Made by a program: the position numbers and the translations under genes
Notes under the pieces: model-generated
The model's database searches: none
What the model was told of the DNA's origin: nothing
Seen by the model: the letters and a program-made list of their open reading frames with translations, nothing else
Part shown: positions 44,224-52,541 of the stretch, piece after piece
Layout of the letters: every line of letters begins with the position of its first letter
How positions within the stretch are numbered: the first letter of the stretch is position 1
Assembly (NCBI GenBank): GCA_017415105.1
Contig: JAFQJD010000005.1
Coordinates: 41,471 to 105,470, forward strand
Direction: 5' to 3'
Source of the DNA: Clostridia bacterium
Lineage (GTDB): Bacteria > Bacillota > Clostridia > UBA1381
Length of the DNA stretch: 64,000 bases

Positions 44224-45870
44224 TTATTTCTTTTTTGTTGTTTTTTTCTTTGTTGTGGTTTTAGTTTTCTTTTCCGGCTCCGGGAACGGATTTTTTACCT
44301 CGATTATCTCCGGCTCTTTTGCACTTTCGACAATTGCTTTTTCCGAAGCTTCAAAATCCTCACGGATATGCTTTTCAAATTCTGACTTTTTCGGTTTTAC
44401 AGGTGCTTTTACCACCTTTTTCGGGCGTGCGATACCTGTAACTGTCGAATACAAATCAATATATTTTTCTGCCGATACATCCCATGAGTAGTCTGCCGCC
44501 ATTGCCTGTTTCTGGAGCTGTAACCACGCAGGCTTGTTGTTATAGTACACATCCATTGCCGAATAAATGCAACCAAGCATTTCATCTGCATTATAGTTTG
44601 CAAACGAGAAGCCGTAGCCCTCACCGGTGTACTGGTTATACGGAATAACCGTATCCTTTAAACCACCCGTTTCACGTACTATCGGGAGTGTGCCGTACTT
44701 CATTGATATTATCTGCGAAAGTCCGCACGGCTCAAATGCTGATGGCATCAGGAATGCATCACACGCAGCATATATCTTATGCGACATTTCGTTTGAGTAT
44801 GTTATCTGTGCCGACAGTATCTCGGGGTACTTCCACGAATAGTGACGGAACAGATTTTCATACTGCTCCTCGCCTGTGCCAAGCACAACTATCTGACAAC
44901 CACCACTCTGACAAAGCTCCTCAAGCTTATACGCAATAAGGTCAAAGCCTTTCTGGTCGGTTAGTCTTGATACCACGCCAATAAGCATCTTGTCGGGATC
45001 CTCGGGAAGTCCAAGCTCCTTCTGCAATGCTGCTTTGTTTGCCGCTTTGCCCGATTTTACTGTTCGGGGTGTGTATTTCTTTGCAATATATTCGTCCTTT
45101 TGCGGGTTCCAGTCATCGTATGATATACCGTTTACGATACCCCACAAATCATTCTGTCTTGCACGCAGGAGCGAGTCAAGACCTTCACCGAAGTACGGGG
45201 TTGTGATTTCAGATGCATAGGTATCTGAAACCGTTGTAACCTTGTCGGCATATACCATTCCGCCCTTTAAGAGGTTTGCATCGTCATAAAACTCCAGCTT
45301 ATCGGCTGTGAAGTAATAATCCGATATTCCCATTGCATCCTTTATGCCCTTTAAATCCCATCTGCCCTGGAACTTGAGGTTATGGATTGTTATTACCGTC
45401 CGCATATTCTGATAGAACGGATTATTCCGGCACGTATCTAAAAATACGGGCACGGGGCCTGTCTGCCAGTCGTTACAGTGGATAACGTCAGGACAGAATC
45501 CGATTGTCGGAAGTATTGACAATACCGCCTTTGAGAAGAAGATAAACTTCTCGCAGTCAAGATGGATATGGTCATACGGCTTGTCGCCGTCGAAATAGAA
45601 TTTGTTGTCGATAAAGTAGTAAATGCAGTTATTGTAATTAAGCTCAAATATTCCGCAATACTGCTTACGCCATGCGATGTCAATATAAATATTATCAATA
45701 TAACGCATCTCGTCCTTAAACTTCTGCGGTATGCTCTTATAAAGAGGCAGAATTACACGTGCATCTATGTCCTTTTCACGCAATGCCTGCGGAAGCGAAC
45801 CGACAACGTCACCAAGACCGCCCGTTTTAACAAACGGTGCACATTCTGATGTCGCAAATAATACTTTCAT
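44224..45870 (-). CDS. glgA: glycogen synthase with Lys-rich C-terminal tail
   Basis: Transfers glucose from ADP-glucose to alpha-1,4-glucan (GT5). The 548-aa protein begins MKVLFATSECAPFVKTGGLGDVVGSLPQAL with the ADP-glucose-binding KTGGLGDV. It has VIHCNDWQTGPVPV, TIHNLKFQGRWDL, LIGVVSRLTDQKGFDLI and FLMPSAFEPCGLSQIISMKYG. Residues after about 480 are an extra tail of ~65 residues, charged and ending KKTKTTTKKKTTKKK, not found in standard 477-aa enzymes. ATG at 45870 follows AAAGGA. Own promoter TTGACA-17-TAAAAT. Confidence 0.96.
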   Translation of the reverse strand: MKVLFATSECAPFVKTGGLGDVVGSLPQALREKDIDARVILPLYKSIPQKFKDEMRYIDNIYIDIAWRKQYCGIFELNYNNCIYYFIDNKFYFDGDKPYDHIHLDCEKFIFFSKAVLSILPTIGFCPDVIHCNDWQTGPVPVFLDTCRNNPFYQNMRTVITIHNLKFQGRWDLKGIKDAMGISDYYFTADKLEFYDDANLLKGGMVYADKVTTVSDTYASEITTPYFGEGLDSLLRARQNDLWGIVNGISYDDWNPQKDEYIAKKYTPRTVKSGKAANKAALQKELGLPEDPDKMLIGVVSRLTDQKGFDLIAYKLEELCQSGGCQIVVLGTGEEQYENLFRHYSWKYPEILSAQITYSNEMSHKIYAACDAFLMPSAFEPCGLSQIISMKYGTLPIVRETGGLKDTVIPYNQYTGEGYGFSFANYNADEMLGCIYSAMDVYYNNKPAWLQLQKQAMAADYSWDVSAEKYIDLYSTVTGIARPKKVVKAPVKPKKSEFEKHIREDFEASEKAIVESAKEPEIIEVKNPFPEPEKKTKTTTKKKTTKKK

Positions 45871-45902
45871 ATAGCATCCTTTCTGTGTTATATACACAAT
45901 TT

Positions 45903-45931
45903 ATTTTACTATTCTTTGTTGATTTTGTCAA
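45903..45931 (-). promoter_or_regulatory. promoter of glgA-glgP-GH13
   Basis: Minus strand TTGACA, 17 bp, TAAAAT. It shows that glgA is not only transcribed from the glgB promoter. A CGCCATTTGGCG palindrome (45971-45982) lies about 40 bases upstream of the -35 box. Confidence 0.85.
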
Positions 45932-46003
45932 GAAAACTGCAAAAAAACAGTGTTTTTTTACAATACAAAACGCCATTTGGCGTGGTTATTGGTCTTTTTT
46001 ACG

Positions 46004-46032
46004 AAAAGCCTATCCTTGCCGGATAGGCTTTT
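46004..46032 (-). terminator. terminator after glgD
   Basis: Minus strand AAAAGCCTATCC-GGCAA-GGATAGGCTTTT. Confidence 0.8.
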
Positions 46033-46047
46033 GTTCTCATTTCCACA

Positions 46048-46164
46048 AAGGCTGATTCATTTCAGATGCAGAACGGACAAACGGACACCCGACGGCGTAT
46101 ATATATACGTCGAGCGGTTCGGTTTGTTCGTAGCATAGCGGTCTGCACTGAAAGGGACAGCCTT
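46048..46164 (-). ncRNA. large structured 3' region of glgD
   Basis: Concentric arms: AAGGCTG (46048-46054)/CAGCCTT (46158-46164); TTTCAGATGCAGA (46060-46072)/TCTGCACTGAAA (46142-46153) with one bulge; ACGGACAAAC (46073-46082)/GTTTGTTCGT (46122-46131); and a GACG...CGTC hairpin with alternating TA in the middle. The outer arm reaches into the glgD stop codon. It is followed at lower coordinates by a normal terminator, so it is more than a terminator: perhaps a stabiliser, a small RNA, or a cruciform. Confidence 0.6.
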
Positions 46165-47281
46165 ATATTACAGAGCCTTTAGAGATTGCTAACGGATAAT
46201 TTTCCTGTCCTATGAGTTTTCTGCCCTTTGTGATGGTAACCTCTTTATCGAACACAACGTAGCTTACCTCAACATCAGGCTCAATTACGCTGTTCTGCAT
46301 AATGATTGAGTCCTTGACAACCGCACCCTTTGCAACCTTAACGCCACGTGAGAGGATTGAGTTTATAACAGTTCCCTCTATCACGCAACCGTCTGAAATA
46401 AAGCTGTTGGTGCATTTTGCGTCAGCACCGTATTTTGTCGGGCTCTGGTCTTTTGTCTTTGTATAAATCGGGCGTTTACGGTTAAACAGCTCTTTTCTTC
46501 TGTCCTCTTTCAAGAACTGCATATTGGTCTGATAGTATGTTTTCATTGAATCGACCTTGTATATATGACCGTCAAACTTATAGCCGAATATACGCATACC
46601 GTCCATTTTCTTGATTACGGCATCCTTTACGAAATCCACATCGCCACGTGCGGAGCATTCGTCAATAATACTCTCAAGCAGTGCCTTTTCCATAACAAAA
46701 ATCTCAAGGCTTGCGTTTGTAGTCTTCGGATAATACGGCTGTACCTCAATGTCGGTTACACATCCTTCTCCGTCTATGTCAAGGAGTGTGTAGTGCGATA
46801 AATCTGCTTCCTCCATACCGTTTACGTCCTTGTAAACAACAGTTATATCTGCCTGCTGTGCCTTGTGCTGTTTTACAACAGCGGCAAAGTCGATATTGTA
46901 GACCATATTGCCAAGTGAAAGTATAACGTATGTTTCGGTACTTCTGTGGATATAGTCACGTATACCTGCCAAAAGGTCAATGTTACCCTTTATAACACCA
47001 AACTTTTCCTTTTCGAGGTTTGGCGGAAGTATCTGCAATCCGCTGTTCTTTCTGTCAAGGTCCCACGGCTTACCCGATCTTGTGTGATCCATAAGCGATG
47101 AATAGTTTGATTCTGTAGCAATGCCGACGTTGACTATACCGGCATTTGCCATATTTGATATAACAAAATCTATAATTCTGTATCTGCCTGCAACCGGAAG
47201 TGCACTGTTCGCACGGATATCCGTTAACGGCGAAATCTTTTCGTCTCCGGTGAGGATAATTCCCATTGTATCGTTTCTCAT
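46163..47281 (-). CDS. glgD: GlgD regulatory subunit of ADP-glucose pyrophosphorylase
   Basis: 372-aa GlgC paralogue found in Bacillota, where GlgC-GlgD heteromers are more active than GlgC alone. The nucleotidyltransferase fold is visible (VAGRYRIIDFVISNMANAGIVNVGIAT, GKPWDLDRKNSGLQILPPN, C-terminal beta-helix). The catalytic GGxGxRL loop is replaced by TGDEKISPLTDIRANSALP, so it is probably not catalytic by itself. It lies 17 bases after glgC. Its 3' end leads into a large structure and terminator, separating it from glgA. Confidence 0.95.
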   Translation of the reverse strand: MRNDTMGIILTGDEKISPLTDIRANSALPVAGRYRIIDFVISNMANAGIVNVGIATESNYSSLMDHTRSGKPWDLDRKNSGLQILPPNLEKEKFGVIKGNIDLLAGIRDYIHRSTETYVILSLGNMVYNIDFAAVVKQHKAQQADITVVYKDVNGMEEADLSHYTLLDIDGEGCVTDIEVQPYYPKTTNASLEIFVMEKALLESIIDECSARGDVDFVKDAVIKKMDGMRIFGYKFDGHIYKVDSMKTYYQTNMQFLKEDRRKELFNRKRPIYTKTKDQSPTKYGADAKCTNSFISDGCVIEGTVINSILSRGVKVAKGAVVKDSIIMQNSVIEPDVEVSYVVFDKEVTITKGRKLIGQENYPLAISKGSVI

Positions 47282-47298
47282 AGTTATTCTCTCCTCCC

Positions 47299-48507
47299 TT
47301 ACGCCTGAATCATTGAGCCTTTGGGTATATCTTCGCCATCGGCTACCGTTGCATTGCCCTCAACAAGCACTATTCCGTGTGTGCAATAGTCAGAGTTATA
47401 TTTGTTATCCGCCGATTCCGGACTTACGCCTACTTTTGCATTTTTACCGATTGTTGCCTCGACTCCGATAACTGCCTTTTCGACAACTGCACCGTCACCG
47501 ATAACTGCACCAGGCATTATAACCGAATCCTTAACAATTGCACCCTTGCCGATTTTTACAGCACTGAATATTACAGAATGGTCTACTTCTCCGTCTATTT
47601 CACAGCCCTCGGTTACGGTTGAGTTTGTGATTTTTGCCGTCTCGCCGATATAGTGAGGCATAAGTGCATAGTTTCTTGAATAGATAACCCACTTTCTGTC
47701 GTTTAAATCAAACTTCGGCGGATCGTCAATCAGGTCCATATTCGCTTCCCAGAGCGACTGGATTGTTCCTACATCCTTCCAGTAACCCTCAAAGCTGTAC
47801 GCTACCATCTTTTCACCGTCTGCAAGCATTTTCGGGATGATGTTCTTACCAAAATCGTTTGCCGATTCGGGATCACGTTCATCGTCTGTGAGGTACTTTT
47901 TCAAGACGTCGTACTTGAATATGTACACGCCCATTGATGCAAGATTACTCTTCGGATTCTGAGGCTTTTCCTCAAATTCCGTTATTATTCCGTTCTCGTC
48001 TGTATTCATTATGCCAAAACGCTTTGCCTCTTCCCAGTCAACAGGCATAACAGCGATTGTTACAGCTGCGTCCTGTGCAATGTGTTCCTCAAGCATTTTG
48101 CCGTAGTGCATTTTGTAGATGTGGTCGCCCGAAAGTATCAGTACGTTTTCAGGGTTAAAGCCTTCCATAAATCCGATGTTCTGGTATATCGCATTTGCCG
48201 TGCCCTTATACCACTCTCCCGACGCACCGCTCTGATACGGTGGCAAAACATACGCACCGCCCATTGAACGGTCAAGGTCCCACGGGTTACCGTTTCCGAT
48301 GTACGTGTTAAGCTCAAGTGGCTGGTACTGCGTAAGAACACCCACAGTGTCAATACCAGAATGAACGCAGTTTGATAGCGGAAAATCAATAATTCTGTAC
48401 TTTCCGCCAAAAGGCACCGCAGGCTTTGCAACGTTCTTTGTAAGAGCTCCGAGTCTTGAACCCTGTCCGCCTGCAAGTATCATTGCCACACATTTCTTTG
48501 ATACCAT
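47299..48507 (-). CDS. glgC: glucose-1-phosphate adenylyltransferase
   Basis: Makes ADP-glucose, the committed step of glycogen synthesis. The 402-aa protein has [15 protein letters not shown] (catalytic loop), [69 protein letters not shown], and a C-terminal left-handed beta-helix with repeated hexapeptides ([23 protein letters not shown]). 18 bases after glgB and 17 before glgD. Confidence 0.98.
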   Translation of the reverse strand: MVSKKCVAMILAGGQGSRLGALTKNVAKPAVPFGGKYRIIDFPLSNCVHSGIDTVGVLTQYQPLELNTYIGNGNPWDLDRSMGGAYVLPPYQSGASGEWYKGTANAIYQNIGFMEGFNPENVLILSGDHIYKMHYGKMLEEHIAQDAAVTIAVMPVDWEEAKRFGIMNTDENGIITEFEEKPQNPKSNLASMGVYIFKYDVLKKYLTDDERDPESANDFGKNIIPKMLADGEKMVAYSFEGYWKDVGTIQSLWEANMDLIDDPPKFDLNDRKWVIYSRNYALMPHYIGETAKITNSTVTEGCEIDGEVDHSVIFSAVKIGKGAIVKDSVIMPGAVIGDGAVVEKAVIGVEATIGKNAKVGVSPESADNKYNSDYCTHGIVLVEGNATVADGEDIPKGSMIQA

Positions 48508-48525
48508 TTAATATCATCTCCTGTT

Positions 48526-50424
48526 TTATTTTTTAATCTTTCTTTTAATTATCATTGCACTGTTGCCGTCTATTGGAATATTCAGCGTGTAGTCCATATC
48601 AGAATACTTCTGCTCTTTAGCAGTGTATGTCATTTTGTTTATCCGACGTGTTCCGCCAAACTCCGTTGAGTTTGAATGGAGAATTACCTCGTATTCTCCG
48701 CCATACGGGACACCAAGCTTGTAGTTTTGTCTGTCAAGTGCGGTGAAATTTGCCGCAACAACAAGCAAATCCTCCGCCTTTTTGCCCTTCCTGATATATG
48801 AAACAACCGAGTTTTCGTTGTCAGATTCGTTTATCCACTTAAATCCGTCCCAGCTCTGCTCAAGCTCCCACAGGGCTTTGTTTTCAGTGTAGGTATGGTT
48901 GAGTGCTTTTACGTAGTTATGGAGTTTTTTATGCTGGTCAAGCTCAAGCACGTTCCATTCAAGCTCGTCATCATACCGCCATTCAAGGAACTGACCTATC
49001 TCTCCGCCCATAAACATCAGCTTCTTGCCCGGAATTGTCATATAATAGGTCAGAAACGCCTTATATGAGTCAAACTTCTGTGCGTAGTCACCGAACATTT
49101 TATCGAGCAGTGATTTTTTGCCGTGTACCACCTCATCGTGCGAAAGCGGAAGTATGAAGTTCTCCGAGAACGCATACATCATAAGGAATGTTAAAAGCGA
49201 GTGATTGTCTTTTCTGAAATACGGGTCCATTGACACATAACGCAGTGTATCGTTCATCCAGCCCATATTCCATTTGAAGTTGAAGCCAAGACCGTCATTC
49301 TCCGGCGGTGCCGTAACCAAAGGCCACGCCGTTGATTCCTCGGCAATCATCAGAAATCCCGGTTTTTCCGTACACATGGTACGGTTTATCCTGCGTAAGA
49401 GGTCCACCGCCTCAAGGTTGCCGTTACCACCGTATTTGTTGGCTATCCACTCTCCGTCGTTTCGTGAATAGTCACGGTATAGCATTGATGATACTGCATC
49501 AACACGCAGTCCGTCTATATGATATTCCTCTGCCCAGAAATACGCAGAGGACATCAGAAACGAGATTACCTCGCCCTTTGCAAAATCGAACACCATCGTG
49601 CCCCAGTCCTTATGCTCACCCTCACGCCAGTCGGCATATTCATAGCAGGGTGTGCCGTCAAACATTCTGAGTCCGTGCTCATCACGCGGGAAATGTGCCG
49701 GTACCCAGTCCATAATTACACTTATGCCGGCTTTGTGGCATTTATTTACAAAATCTTTCAACTGCTGCGGTGTGCCGTAACGTGAGGTTGCGGCAAAATA
49801 GCCCGTAACCTGATATCCCCACGAGCCGTCAAACGGAAACTCCGTAAGCGGCATCAGCTCAATGTGGGTATAGCCCATATCTGTAAGATACGGAATAAGC
49901 TCATCCGCAAGCTCCGCATAGCTGTAAAAACTGCCGTCCGGGTGAGTTTTCCACGAGCCGAGGTTACATTCGTATATATTCATTGGTGAATGGATTGCAT
50001 CTGTCCTTTCACGCTTTGTCATCCACGGTTTATCCGACCATTTAAAAACAGGCTCATCATACACCACAGACGCCGTGCCGGGACGCAGTTCGCACCGCCT
50101 TGCATACGGGTCTGAACGCAAGTATACCGTGCCGTCAGGCGCAGTTATTGCGTATTTGTATAAATCGCCCTTTTGTATATTACAGAAAATTCCTGCCCAT
50201 ATTCCTGTTTTTCCGAACGGAGAAAGCTCCATTCCGTCACCTGTCCACGCATTTTTGTCGCACGCTATCTTAACGGCTTTCGCATTTGGTGCCCATACGG
50301 CAAACCGCCAGCCATCCTCTGTTTTGTGGCAGCCCAAAAACTCGTAGCTTCTGTAGTTATCCCCGGAATTAAACAGGTATGCCTGAAACTCGCTTATTCC
50401 AAGCATTTCCTTTTTTTCACACAT
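48526..50424 (-). CDS. glgB: 1,4-alpha-glucan branching enzyme
   Basis: Introduces alpha-1,6 branches into glycogen (GH13 with CBM48). The 632-aa enzyme has an N-terminal CBM48 (about 30-130, WRFAVWAPNAKAVKIA), the barrel with SVIMDWVPAHFPRD, GLRVDAVSSMLYRDY (nucleophile Asp), FLMIAEEST (acid/base Glu), ILPLSHDEVVHGKKSL, and a C-terminal beta domain. ATG at 50424 follows AGAGGTG; GTG at 50433 lies inside that site. First gene of glgB-glgC-glgD, with a promoter overlapped by a clear inverted repeat. Confidence 0.97.
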   Translation of the reverse strand: MCEKKEMLGISEFQAYLFNSGDNYRSYEFLGCHKTEDGWRFAVWAPNAKAVKIACDKNAWTGDGMELSPFGKTGIWAGIFCNIQKGDLYKYAITAPDGTVYLRSDPYARRCELRPGTASVVYDEPVFKWSDKPWMTKRERTDAIHSPMNIYECNLGSWKTHPDGSFYSYAELADELIPYLTDMGYTHIELMPLTEFPFDGSWGYQVTGYFAATSRYGTPQQLKDFVNKCHKAGISVIMDWVPAHFPRDEHGLRMFDGTPCYEYADWREGEHKDWGTMVFDFAKGEVISFLMSSAYFWAEEYHIDGLRVDAVSSMLYRDYSRNDGEWIANKYGGNGNLEAVDLLRRINRTMCTEKPGFLMIAEESTAWPLVTAPPENDGLGFNFKWNMGWMNDTLRYVSMDPYFRKDNHSLLTFLMMYAFSENFILPLSHDEVVHGKKSLLDKMFGDYAQKFDSYKAFLTYYMTIPGKKLMFMGGEIGQFLEWRYDDELEWNVLELDQHKKLHNYVKALNHTYTENKALWELEQSWDGFKWINESDNENSVVSYIRKGKKAEDLLVVAANFTALDRQNYKLGVPYGGEYEVILHSNSTEFGGTRRINKMTYTAKEQKYSDMDYTLNIPIDGNSAMIIKRKIKK

Positions 50425-50484
50425 GTGTTTCACCTCTTTGACTGTTGCCCAAATCCCCGATTCCGTACGGGAATTATATTATAT

Positions 50485-50513
50485 ATTATAGCACAAATCT
50501 ATTTGTTAGTAAA
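50485..50513 (-). promoter_or_regulatory. promoter of glgB-glgC-glgD
   Basis: Minus strand TTTACT, 17 bp, TATAAT. The -35 box lies within the loop of the operator at 50497-50527. Confidence 0.8.
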
Positions 50514-50527
50514 GACCACAAATAGAT
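50497..50527. promoter_or_regulatory. operator-like inverted repeat over the glgB promoter
   Basis: Perfect 10-bp arms ATCTATTTGT (50497-50506) and ACAAATAGAT (50518-50527), spaced 11 bp, overlapping the -35 box and spacer. Such placement is typical of repressor binding. The factor is unknown. Confidence 0.65.
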
Positions 50528-50575
50528 AAAGTTTTTGACATTTTATTGGTAAAAGTTACTAATTTTTATTATGTC

Positions 50576-50604
50576 TTGCAATTTTTGCTGTTTTGTGATA
50601 ATAT
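50576..50604 (+). promoter_or_regulatory. promoter of the SGNH hydrolase gene
   Basis: TTGCAA, 17 bp, TAATAT, about 30 bases before the start codon. Confidence 0.7.
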
Positions 50605-50640
50605 AATAGAAAATTTTCCCACATAAAGGAGATAACCAAA

Positions 50641-51297
50641 ATGATACTGAAAGACAAAGTAATTAACTTCCTCGGCGATAGTATAACACAGGGTTGCGGC
50701 ACAACACCCGGTAATATATATCACGAAATTATTGCAAAAAATTACGGACTGAAAGCTGCAAACAACTACGGCATAAGCGGTACGCGTTTTGCAAGACAGC
50801 AACACCCGACAGAAGAAAATGCATCATTTGACGAGTATTTTATGCTCCGTGCAGAAAAGATGCCTGAGGATGCAGATGCGGTAGTAGTGTTCGGCGGCAC
50901 GAATGATTTCGGTCACGGTGATGCACCCATTGGAAAGTTCTCGGACAGAACTCCTGACACATTCTACGGTGCAACGCATCTTCTCTGTCAGTTCCTCATA
51001 AACAAGTATCACGGTAAGCCGATTGTGTTTATGACACCGCTTCACCGTTGCAACGAGGACTGCCCCACAGGCGATAACAAGCCCGAACCCGTTGCAACAC
51101 TTGAAGCTTACGTTGATATTATTAAAGAGGTTACAAGATATTATTCACTGCCCGTCTGCGATATGTTCGCAACATCAGGACTTCAGCCGAATGTGGATAT
51201 TATAAAGGAAAACTATATCCCCGACGGTTTGCATCCGAATGAGGCAGGCCACGCAATTATGGCAGAGCGTCTTGCAAACTTCCTACTTGCACTTTAA
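50641..51297 (+). CDS. SGNH/GDSL-type esterase
   Basis: 218-aa cytoplasmic hydrolase of the SGNH fold. Block I is NFLGDSITQGCG (nucleophile Ser), block II Gly is in NNYGISGTRFA, block III VVVFGGTNDFGHGD (Asn), and block V IPDGLHPNEAGHAIMAERL (Asp and His). Likely removes acyl or acetyl groups from carbohydrates, but substrate is not shown. Start supported by AAAGGAG. Its stop codon shares a base with an ATG of the next gene, so the two hydrolases are coupled. Located among carbohydrate genes. Confidence 0.9.
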   Translation: MILKDKVINFLGDSITQGCGTTPGNIYHEIIAKNYGLKAANNYGISGTRFARQQHPTEENASFDEYFMLRAEKMPEDADAVVVFGGTNDFGHGDAPIGKFSDRTPDTFYGATHLLCQFLINKYHGKPIVFMTPLHRCNEDCPTGDNKPEPVATLEAYVDIIKEVTRYYSLPVCDMFATSGLQPNVDIIKENYIPDGLHPNEAGHAIMAERLANFLLAL

Positions 51298-51308
51298 TGG
51301 AGACTGTT

Positions 51309-52490
51309 ATGGAATTTAAGAATCTCAAAGCATTTATGGACGATATGGCACAAAACCATACCGTAGGCAACGATTGCGAGGTTTACCTTGACGGTAAATC
51401 TGTTTTCAGATATTTTGCCGGATATTCGGACTGGGAAAACAAAACACAGCTTAATGGTAATGAGCTTTATAACATATACTCCTGCTCAAAGGTTGCGACA
51501 GTAACTGCAGGATTACAGCTACTGGAACAGGGAAAGTTTTTGCTTTCTGACCCCTTATACGAGTATATTCCGGAGTTCCGGGATATGTACATAAAAACTG
51601 AAAACGGCGAAATTAAAAAAGCAGAAAATCCGATAACAATACGTGACCTGTTCACAATGTCCGCAGGCTTTACCTATGATTTTGAATCAGGCTGGGTTGA
51701 GCGTGCAAAAGAGATAACAAACGGCAAATTTGACACTGTAGCATCAATTAAAGAATTTGCAAAAGAGCCGATTTTGTTTGAGCCGGGCACGCACTGGAGC
51801 TATAGCCTCGGCCACGACGTGCTTGCCGGACTTGTGAGCGTGATTTCAGGCAAAAAATTCCGTGAATATATGAAAGAAAATGTTTTTGAGCCGGTTGGTA
51901 TGAACGAAACATACTACCACGCAACACCCGAAATTGAACAGCGGATTGCAGAACAATACACTTTTGTGCCGGATGACGGCAACGCCATAACAGACATTGT
52001 CGAGGCACAGCGAAGCGGTAGTGCCAAAGAAGGTTATTTTGAGAATGTGGGCAAAGCTGTAAGCCACATACTCGGTGACGAATATGACAGTGGCGGTGCA
52101 GGAATTATAACCTCGGTTGCAGATTATGCAAAGTTCTGTGCGGCACTTGCTAACTACGGCACAGCATTAACGGGCGAAAAAATCCTGTCAAAGAGTACAA
52201 TTGAGCTTATGCGTACAAATCATCTCGGTGACGCACAGCTAAAAGACTTCAACTGGCAACATCTTCTCGGCTACGGCTACGGCTTAGGCGTAAGAACGCA
52301 CATAAACCCTGCCGTTTCAGGATGCCTGTCCAATATAGGCGAATTTGGTTGGGGCGGTGCGGCAGGTGCAACGGTAATCGTTGACCCGAAAATCAACCTT
52401 GCAGTGTTCTACGCACAGCACGTCTTAAACCCACGTGAGGAGTATTATCAGCCAAGGCTTAAAAATGTGGTGTATGCAGATTTGGGATAA
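51309..52490 (+). CDS. serine hydrolase of the beta-lactamase class C / EstB family
   Basis: 393-aa protein of PF00144. The nucleophile motif S-x-x-K is NIYSCSKVATVTAGLQL. The Tyr motif is WSYSLGHDVLAGLVS. A late Gly-rich strand FGWGGAAGATVIVDP stands in for the third motif. There is no signal peptide, which argues against a role as an antibiotic-degrading beta-lactamase and for an intracellular esterase or peptidase. ATG at 51309 (6 bases after GGAG) was preferred to 51297, which overlaps the previous stop. Confidence 0.85.
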   Translation: MEFKNLKAFMDDMAQNHTVGNDCEVYLDGKSVFRYFAGYSDWENKTQLNGNELYNIYSCSKVATVTAGLQLLEQGKFLLSDPLYEYIPEFRDMYIKTENGEIKKAENPITIRDLFTMSAGFTYDFESGWVERAKEITNGKFDTVASIKEFAKEPILFEPGTHWSYSLGHDVLAGLVSVISGKKFREYMKENVFEPVGMNETYYHATPEIEQRIAEQYTFVPDDGNAITDIVEAQRSGSAKEGYFENVGKAVSHILGDEYDSGGAGIITSVADYAKFCAALANYGTALTGEKILSKSTIELMRTNHLGDAQLKDFNWQHLLGYGYGLGVRTHINPAVSGCLSNIGEFGWGGAAGATVIVDPKINLAVFYAQHVLNPREEYYQPRLKNVVYADLG

Positions 52491-52496
52491 TTTAAA

Positions 52497-52520
52497 ACGG
52501 CGATGCAGTGCATCGCCGTT
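52497..52520. terminator. terminator between serine hydrolase and SLH lipoprotein genes
   Basis: ACGGCGATGCA-G-TGCATCGCCGT, flanked by TTTAAA on the left and TACTTTT on the right; usable by both convergent genes. Confidence 0.75.
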
Positions 52521-52541
52521 ACTTTTATGCTTTCTTTACCG

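Noticed and set aside
51309..52490. Antibiotic-resistance beta-lactamase
   Set aside because: The family also includes esterases and peptidases, and this protein has no export signal, so a resistance call is not supported.
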